Of a stretch of DNA of 12,712 bases, positions 8,211 through 12,712 are shown piece by piece. Each line of letters begins with the position of its first letter. The stretch's first letter is position 1. This stretch comes from Clostridiales bacterium. Its GTDB lineage: Bacteria; Bacillota; Clostridia; Oscillospirales; Acutalibacteraceae. The translations under genes and the position numbers were made by a program. The notes beneath the pieces are model-generated. The model saw only the letters and a program-made list of their open reading frames with translations, had not been told where the DNA came from and did no database searches. Location of the stretch: NCBI GenBank assembly GCA_012522615.1, contig JAAYKB010000017.1:1-12712 (forward strand), given 5' to 3'.

Positions 8211-8219
8211 CCCATCCCT
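8211..8219 (-). promoter_or_regulatory. Ribosome binding site for the first MalF-like permease
   Basis: AGGGATGGG on the minus strand overlaps the TAG stop of the upstream fusion gene and lies 6-10 bases before the ATG at 8204. It decides that start over the upstream TTG and implies coupling of the two genes. Confidence 0.55.
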
Positions 8220-11082
8220 ATCGGTAACTCGTTGGCTTGAAATCAAACTCCAAGCGCTTACGTTCCAGCTCCATATTCACCTGTTCGTTCCATTTAAGCA
8301 GTTCTTCCCTTGCATTACCGCCCGAAAGCACCGTGGTTAAGAATGCATTGTTCAATGCTCTTCCTAAAAAATAGCTGCCGGGAATCTGGGGAAGCGTTTG
8401 AATAACATCAACTTGCGATTGTAACACATCCAGTTGCTCTTGGTTCCAAGGTAATTTGGAAATTACATTAATATTCGCAGGTGTATAGCGTCCGGATGCA
8501 CCTAGAAGTGATTCCTGCCGATTGCCGAACCATGTCTGCGTCTGTGTACTTGTCCACCACTTTATAAACTCCCATGCTTTTTCGGGATTTTTAACCGACT
8601 TAAACATTACGCTGGCCGTCGAGCCGACAAGCTGGGTGTTGTTAATTTTACCTTGCGAATTCTTAGTACCGGGAATCGGCACCATTGACCATAAACCTTT
8701 CAGTTCCGGAAGAGTATACGACAGGTTATTATACAGCGCATAATTATCAATAAACAGCGGCATTTCTCCGGTACGGAACCGGCTTACCGCATCATAGCTT
8801 TGCGGACAGCTATAGTCGGTAAAAAGCCTTGTTGCAAAAAGCATGGTCTCATGCGCAATCTCGGAATCCAATGCGGTGGTTTTAAAATCGTCCGCATAAA
8901 GTTTGCCGTTGTTCTGGTAGAGCATGTTTAAAAATAACGACTGAGCAGAGGCAATTGCGCCGATACCCATCTGCATGTGGTTCTGGTTCAGAATAGGAAG
9001 GGTTTTTTCGGTAATTTCCTGCCAAGTAGTGGGAGGCTCCAGCCCCAGTTCGTCGAGTATATCGTCCCGACAAAACATGACAAGAAAGGACATCGTCTCG
9101 GGTACGCCATAATAACCGTCATGATACTGGTATGGAATAAAGGCCGACGGTATAAAATTTTCTCTTATGCTTTCAAAATCATCGAACGATGATAAATCAT
9201 ACAGGGCATTTCTGATTGCATAATTCATCAAATCGGCGTCGCCGCATTGTAAAGCGACCTCAGGACCCTTGCCTGCAAGATTAGCTTCAATAATAGAACC
9301 ATTGACAAGCTGCAACTGCACACCGATTTTTTTCCTCGGTGTAAAGTCATTATCTATAAGCTGTTTTAAAATTGTAGCCTGATCCCTGCCTGTATTTACC
9401 CAGACCTTTACTCCATGGCTATCAGAATCGGAAATCATCGTATAGTCAACCTTAAACGAGGTCATAAAACGATCAAATCGATACTTGACTTCACCGAAAA
9501 AGTCCGGGTTATCCTTTGGTATCTCCGTATGACCGGATGAAAAGGTGATTGAATCCAATGTCAATGGCTGTTCTCTTAACGACATAATCATTGAACCGAT
9601 TGAACTGATATGCGACTTTAATACGGATAGTCGATTGGATTTGGTTATTGAGCGGGGATTTTTTATAATCGCATCTAATAGCCTAATCGCGTCATACAGG
9701 GTGCTAAAGCCCATCTGCGATTTGTATTCTTTTCTCTCGGTTGACAACATCTCAACTATTTTTTCAACATGTTTTTTCTCGCTTTTGAGATCACTAAGAA
9801 GATTCGGCATCAGCTCGGTCAAGCTGTAGTCACGATATGAGTCGGGTGTGCTGCCGGTTACCATAATAATCTGCCTGTACGTGGTGTTTAACGAATTAAC
9901 AAGCTTGTTGATTTCACCGAGAATCTTTCCTCTGTTGCCCAAAACACACTCGAGGGATATAATATCACCGGGTTTGAGGTGTACATAGTAATCGCCGATA
10001 TATTCCGACTGCCAATTGCTTTCATATTTAAATGCTATTTTATTCGCTTCGGCAAAAGGGGTTTCCCCGTTAATCACCAGCCGTCTGTATACATTGCTCT
10101 GGTTTGAAATACCTTGTCTGAATCTAAAAGAGATTCTATATAATGCCTCCGTCTTTATAAAGCCGCTTGTATCCCAAGACGCGGTTTCGCCAGGTATCTT
10201 CCAGCTATCCCCGCCGAGGATATTCAGCTTTGTATTCTCCAGGCTGAACGGTTGAGTATAGGGACTTGACATATCATTACGGGGTATTAAAAACATGGTA
10301 GACGCCGTATGGATGTTTTCTGCCTCCATTGTGATGGAATCGCCGGAATATTTGGGAATATCTTTGCGATTTTCAAGGTACTCTTTATATGTAGGAAGCC
10401 TCTCCGGAGGTACAAGACAAAGGTTTTTAAGACCGATTATACCCCCGATGAACTCCAAAGTAATGGTGTGGTGACCGCTTCTAAACAAAAACTTAAACGG
10501 TTCTTCAAACAATCTTTCGGTATCAACCGCAATATATTTTTGCCAGTCGGAAAGTACAACCATGTTGGGAAGCATATCATTTCCGTTTAAATCGCTTTTA
10601 ATCGGTTCTTCCTGTTTCCAAAGGCGATTTAACTCCATGATACCTGCTTCTTTAAAGGGTAACTCTCCATCTATATAAAATCTAAATGATATCGGATTTA
10701 CTCCCGAATCAATCGTCGAATATTCAAATTTAACATTAAAAAGACCGTCAGAAACCAAATCAACCGGAATAACGATTTTGCTGTTCGTTTCGGTTGTTTT
10801 AATCGAACCGTCATTCAAAATTTCTATATTCTGTGACAACTCATTGTCTAGCTTATCAGACGAAAGTTCGTATGTACTGCCGGATACATCATTTCCTTTA
10901 AAAGTATCAATATACGCATCATAACCGACCAAATCGGAGCTGTTCTGCCGAATTGTTTCTACCGAATGGTCAGCCGCCGTTTGCTTATCTGTACCCGAAT
11001 TATCAGCGTAAGCGATATGGCTAATATTAAATATAAATATAGACAAAACTAAAATAAGCGCTATACCACGATTGATTCTCAT
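8218..11082 (-). CDS. Sugar-binding protein fused to two beta-sandwich-like domains (954 aa)
   Basis: Exported protein about twice the length of a normal ABC sugar-binding protein. Residues 1-26 form a signal peptide ending SHIAYA-DN, with no lipobox cysteine. Residues about 85-225 and 248-385 look like two copies of a beta-sandwich module: LFNVKFEYSTIDSGVNPISF...YIDGELPFKEA (114-146) lines up with LYRISFRFRQGISNQSNVY...VINGETPFAEA (314-346), and each is followed by a W and a later strand block. Residues 415-505 are charged and helical. Residues about 555-945 are a family 1 solute-binding domain: GKGPEVALQCGDADLMNYA, YYGVPETMSFLVMFCRDDIL, PPTTWQEI, MPLFIDNYA, and KNPEKAWEFIKWWTS near the end. 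ATG at 11082 follows GGGAGAGG. The extra domains may bind glycan. With no lipid anchor, retention must depend on something else. It is probably the binding protein of the permease pair directly downstream. Confidence 0.88.
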   Translation of the reverse strand: MRINRGIALILVLSIFIFNISHIAYADNSGTDKQTAADHSVETIRQNSSDLVGYDAYIDTFKGNDVSGSTYELSSDKLDNELSQNIEILNDGSIKTTETNSKIVIPVDLVSDGLFNVKFEYSTIDSGVNPISFRFYIDGELPFKEAGIMELNRLWKQEEPIKSDLNGNDMLPNMVVLSDWQKYIAVDTERLFEEPFKFLFRSGHHTITLEFIGGIIGLKNLCLVPPERLPTYKEYLENRKDIPKYSGDSITMEAENIHTASTMFLIPRNDMSSPYTQPFSLENTKLNILGGDSWKIPGETASWDTSGFIKTEALYRISFRFRQGISNQSNVYRRLVINGETPFAEANKIAFKYESNWQSEYIGDYYVHLKPGDIISLECVLGNRGKILGEINKLVNSLNTTYRQIIMVTGSTPDSYRDYSLTELMPNLLSDLKSEKKHVEKIVEMLSTERKEYKSQMGFSTLYDAIRLLDAIIKNPRSITKSNRLSVLKSHISSIGSMIMSLREQPLTLDSITFSSGHTEIPKDNPDFFGEVKYRFDRFMTSFKVDYTMISDSDSHGVKVWVNTGRDQATILKQLIDNDFTPRKKIGVQLQLVNGSIIEANLAGKGPEVALQCGDADLMNYAIRNALYDLSSFDDFESIRENFIPSAFIPYQYHDGYYGVPETMSFLVMFCRDDILDELGLEPPTTWQEITEKTLPILNQNHMQMGIGAIASAQSLFLNMLYQNNGKLYADDFKTTALDSEIAHETMLFATRLFTDYSCPQSYDAVSRFRTGEMPLFIDNYALYNNLSYTLPELKGLWSMVPIPGTKNSQGKINNTQLVGSTASVMFKSVKNPEKAWEFIKWWTSTQTQTWFGNRQESLLGASGRYTPANINVISKLPWNQEQLDVLQSQVDVIQTLPQIPGSYFLGRALNNAFLTTVLSGGNAREELLKWNEQVNMELERKRLEFDFKPTSYR

Positions 11083-11101
11083 GAAACCTCTCCCGTTTCA
11101 A

Positions 11102-11181
11102 TCTCAGTAATAAAGGTTGAAATTCCCAACCAGCTACCCTATTTTTGATGAGAATTTCAACCTTTATATACTTAACTGAGA
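11102..11181. repeat. Long interrupted inverted repeat (intercistronic hairpin)
   Basis: A perfect 16-base inverted repeat pairs 11110-11125 (ATAAAGGTTGAAATTC) with 11152-11167, enclosing a 26-base loop. An outer 7-base repeat pairs 11102-11108 (TCTCAGT) with 11175-11181, separated from the inner stem by 1 and 7 unpaired bases. It starts 7 bases after the stop of the lipoprotein gene and ends 19 bases before the next ATG. In the transcribed direction no T-run follows the stem, so it is not a standard Rho-independent terminator. A role in mRNA processing, protection of the first gene's message, or partial termination, giving more binding protein than permease, is the most likely reading but is inferred. 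Confidence 0.75.
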
Positions 11182-11188
11182 CTATACC

Positions 11189-12655
11189 TTATTTCCCCAT
11201 ATATTGTTGCAATATCTTATTATTAGCTCTTACAGACTCTTCTATTTCAGGCTTACATGATTCGATTACGGTCTGGAATGTCTTTGTCGCCTCGCCATAT
11301 ACTACTTCATTAAGGAAATCATTTATTACGCTGCTTCCGCCGATGCCATATATTTTATCTTTAGGATCAATCTGCCTTTTATCCAGTAATTCATTTGTAT
11401 ATCGCAAGGCCTTCTTTTCATCCTCGGTAAGATAGCTGTCAAGAGCGCCGAATTCAGGCTGTTCTTTTTCAATATTTTTTGCAATGAGAGCCTCTAAGCG
11501 GATATACTCGGCAGCACCGACCGGATTAACAGCGGCTGCGCAAATGCAATATCCCCAAACCTTCTCCTTCGGAATAATTTCTTTGTCTCCAAGAACATCC
11601 AGCACATATATCGGAGCAATCCTGAGTTCATCTCCGCCGCTTTCTTTTGAAATTGCATACATAGCCGCAAAATCGCTCAAATAGCAGGATGTCATGGCAT
11701 CGCTTCCACCCGGGAACAGGGTTTTATAGTTGTCAGAATTGTAATCTCTTCTAGGCCCGAGAGGCAATGTCTGATAGAAATCAAAAAGCTCGGTCTGCCA
11801 CTTTGACCAACGCGTGTCATTCCAATCAACATAGAAATCTCCTGACTTAACGTCCCTCTTAATGGGTAGGTAATAGGAGTGCTTCAGGAAAAATCCGGTG
11901 TAACCATACTCATTTTTCTTAACATCAGTCATACTTCTTGCGGTTTTCTTAAACTGCGTCCATGTCCATTTGCCCTCTTTATAGTATTCCATCGGTGTTT
12001 TTTCACCGGCTAAATCAAATTTTGCTTTATTATATACTATGACTAACGGATCTCTTGTCTTTTTGGGAATCAACCAGGAATAATGACCATTCCACTTGTA
12101 CTCGTCGGATGCCGGGAAATCCCAAAGGTCGGTATTACTTAATTCTATATGATCTTTTATGTCTGCATCATCAAAGAATTTTGTGAAATTAGTCATCTGC
12201 CAAGAGGGATAGGTTGATGCAATAGCTGGGATAATATCCGGAGCAATGCCGGACGCAACAGCCGAAGCAATGTATTGGTGCTGTTCGGTCTCTGCTACAA
12301 CCTCAACGACTGCCTGTCCTCCGGTTGTTTCCTCCCAAACTCTTTTTGTCACTATATGAAAATCAGGGTTCTCTTCTGTATGCTGTTTCTGCCAGTAGTC
12401 CCAGTTCACGCTCCACATAATTCTTACATTTCTCTGTTCTTTTGTCGGTTTAAATATCTCTATACCAGTAGCATATTTACTTCCAACCGCATCGACCCTA
12501 TCACGATTGTCATTTTTTACCTCACCGCTACTGGTGCTATTTGTAGATTCGCCTTTTTTTGGTGTACTTTTTGATGGGTCTTTGCCGTTATTACATCCTG
12601 CGGCAAATGATAAAACCATTAAAACCGCTAAAACGGCGCATAGTATTTTTTTCAT
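11189..12655 (-). CDS. Lipoprotein sugar-binding protein of an ABC importer
   Basis: A 488-residue extracellular solute-binding protein. The N-terminus MKKILCAVLAVLMVLSFAAGC is a lipoprotein signal peptide, with lipobox FAAGC and lipidated Cys21, followed by a Ser/Thr/Lys-rich tether (to about residue 55) typical of Gram-positive binding proteins. The mature part follows a family 1 pattern: HQYIASAVASGIAPDIIPAIASTYPSW (126-152), a segment with VIVYNKAKFDLAGEKTP (205-221), GKWTWTQFKKTARSMTD (228-244), and later AAAVNPVGAAEYIRLEAL (373-390). Tryptophans (81, 85, 88, 152, 178, 188, 194, 230, 232) suit sugar stacking. ATG at 12655 has a perfect AAGGAGG 7 bases upstream, so high expression is expected. 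It is the first gene seen of the operon, but its true first position is unproven because only 57 bases lie upstream. Which of the two permease pairs it serves is unclear. Confidence 0.93.
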   Translation of the reverse strand: MKKILCAVLAVLMVLSFAAGCNNGKDPSKSTPKKGESTNSTSSGEVKNDNRDRVDAVGSKYATGIEIFKPTKEQRNVRIMWSVNWDYWQKQHTEENPDFHIVTKRVWEETTGGQAVVEVVAETEQHQYIASAVASGIAPDIIPAIASTYPSWQMTNFTKFFDDADIKDHIELSNTDLWDFPASDEYKWNGHYSWLIPKKTRDPLVIVYNKAKFDLAGEKTPMEYYKEGKWTWTQFKKTARSMTDVKKNEYGYTGFFLKHSYYLPIKRDVKSGDFYVDWNDTRWSKWQTELFDFYQTLPLGPRRDYNSDNYKTLFPGGSDAMTSCYLSDFAAMYAISKESGGDELRIAPIYVLDVLGDKEIIPKEKVWGYCICAAAVNPVGAAEYIRLEALIAKNIEKEQPEFGALDSYLTEDEKKALRYTNELLDKRQIDPKDKIYGIGGSSVINDFLNEVVYGEATKTFQTVIESCKPEIEESVRANNKILQQYMGK

Positions 12656-12712
12656 TATGAAACCTCCTTATTACGTTATGATTTGGACTTGTGTAACTTG
12701 ACTACAATGGAT
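12656..12712 (-). other. Leader region of the first visible gene; no clear promoter
   Basis: Fifty-seven bases upstream of the lipoprotein gene. They hold a perfect AAGGAGG ribosome binding site ending 7 bases before the ATG. I see no convincing -35/-10 pair, no operator palindrome and no catabolite-response site; two CAAGT copies 9 bases apart are too weak to call. The promoter probably lies beyond the window, or the operon starts further upstream. Confidence 0.4.

Noticed and set aside
8205..8246. Longer start (TTG at 8246) for the first MalF-like permease
   Set aside because: It overlaps the upstream gene by 29 bases, and the ATG at 8204 has a good ribosome binding site directly upstream.
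11102..11181. Reading the intercistronic stem as a Rho-independent terminator
   Set aside because: The stem is not GC-rich and no run of T follows it in the direction of transcription. The following genes are also positioned as in the same operon.
429..12701. Short open frames on the plus strand throughout the window (for example at 1378-1710, 4298-4690, 7534-7809, 11145-11435)
   Set aside because: They lie antisense to well-supported genes, lack matching ribosome binding sites and have compositions expected of shadow frames, with no recognisable domains.
12656..12712. Promoter or catabolite operator upstream of the first gene
   Set aside because: No convincing -35/-10 pair with 16-18 base spacing and no cre-like palindrome in the 57 bases available.
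1..12712. CRISPR arrays, tRNA/rRNA genes, insertion sequences, toxin-antitoxin or phage genes
   Set aside because: No repeat-spacer pattern, no RNA gene sequences, no transposase or integrase and no phage-like proteins were seen. Nearly all of the window is occupied by the transport-related genes.

Overview
The window is a single, densely packed run of genes, all on the minus strand and so read from right (12655) to left (1). It looks like one long sugar-uptake operon from a low-to-moderate-GC Gram-positive bacterium, most likely a member of the Clostridia (Bacillota). The reasons are strong AGGAGG-type ribosome binding sites, a lipoprotein solute-binding protein with short Gram-positive-style signals, AT-rich codon use with TTG start codons, the standard genetic code with TGA stops, and the presence of DUF5696-type and YIP1-type proteins, which I associate with Clostridia and Paenibacillus sugar loci. 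The genus cannot be named from this sequence.

Layout in the order of transcription: (1) 12655-11189, a lipoprotein sugar-binding protein; (2) a 106-base spacer holding a long inverted repeat; (3) 11082-8218, a 954-residue exported protein in which two related beta-sandwich-like domains and a helical segment precede a sugar-binding-protein domain; (4) 8204-7299 and (5) 7233-6385, a MalF-like and MalG-like permease pair; (6) 6372-4309, an exported NHL-repeat/TPR-like/transmembrane/Yip1-like fusion; (7) 4276-2072, a DUF5696-like exported protein with a probable glycosidase-like barrel; (8) 2057-1134 and (9) 1115-105, a second MalF/MalG-like pair; (10) 74-1, the first 24 codons of another exported protein that runs off the window. 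From gene 3 onward spacers are 12-65 bases and several ribosome binding sites overlap or abut the preceding stop codon, which supports one transcript.

How the parts may work together (inference): two CUT1-type ABC importers share one transcript, each with its own permease pair and at least one binding protein, but no ATPase gene is present. In many Gram-positives one MsmX-type ATPase encoded elsewhere serves several such importers. The big fusion protein could capture a polymeric or complex glycan and hand it to the first permease pair. The DUF5696 protein may trim or bind the glycan outside the cell, and the NHL/Yip1 membrane protein may act as a scaffold or sensor at the membrane. No regulator, ATPase, classical glycoside hydrolase, RNA gene, mobile element or CRISPR array is visible. 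The substrate is unknown.

The parts most worth a second look are the repeated, non-lipidated binding-protein fusion, the NHL/TPR/Yip1 fusion, the DUF5696 protein, and the long hairpin between the first binding protein and the rest of the operon.
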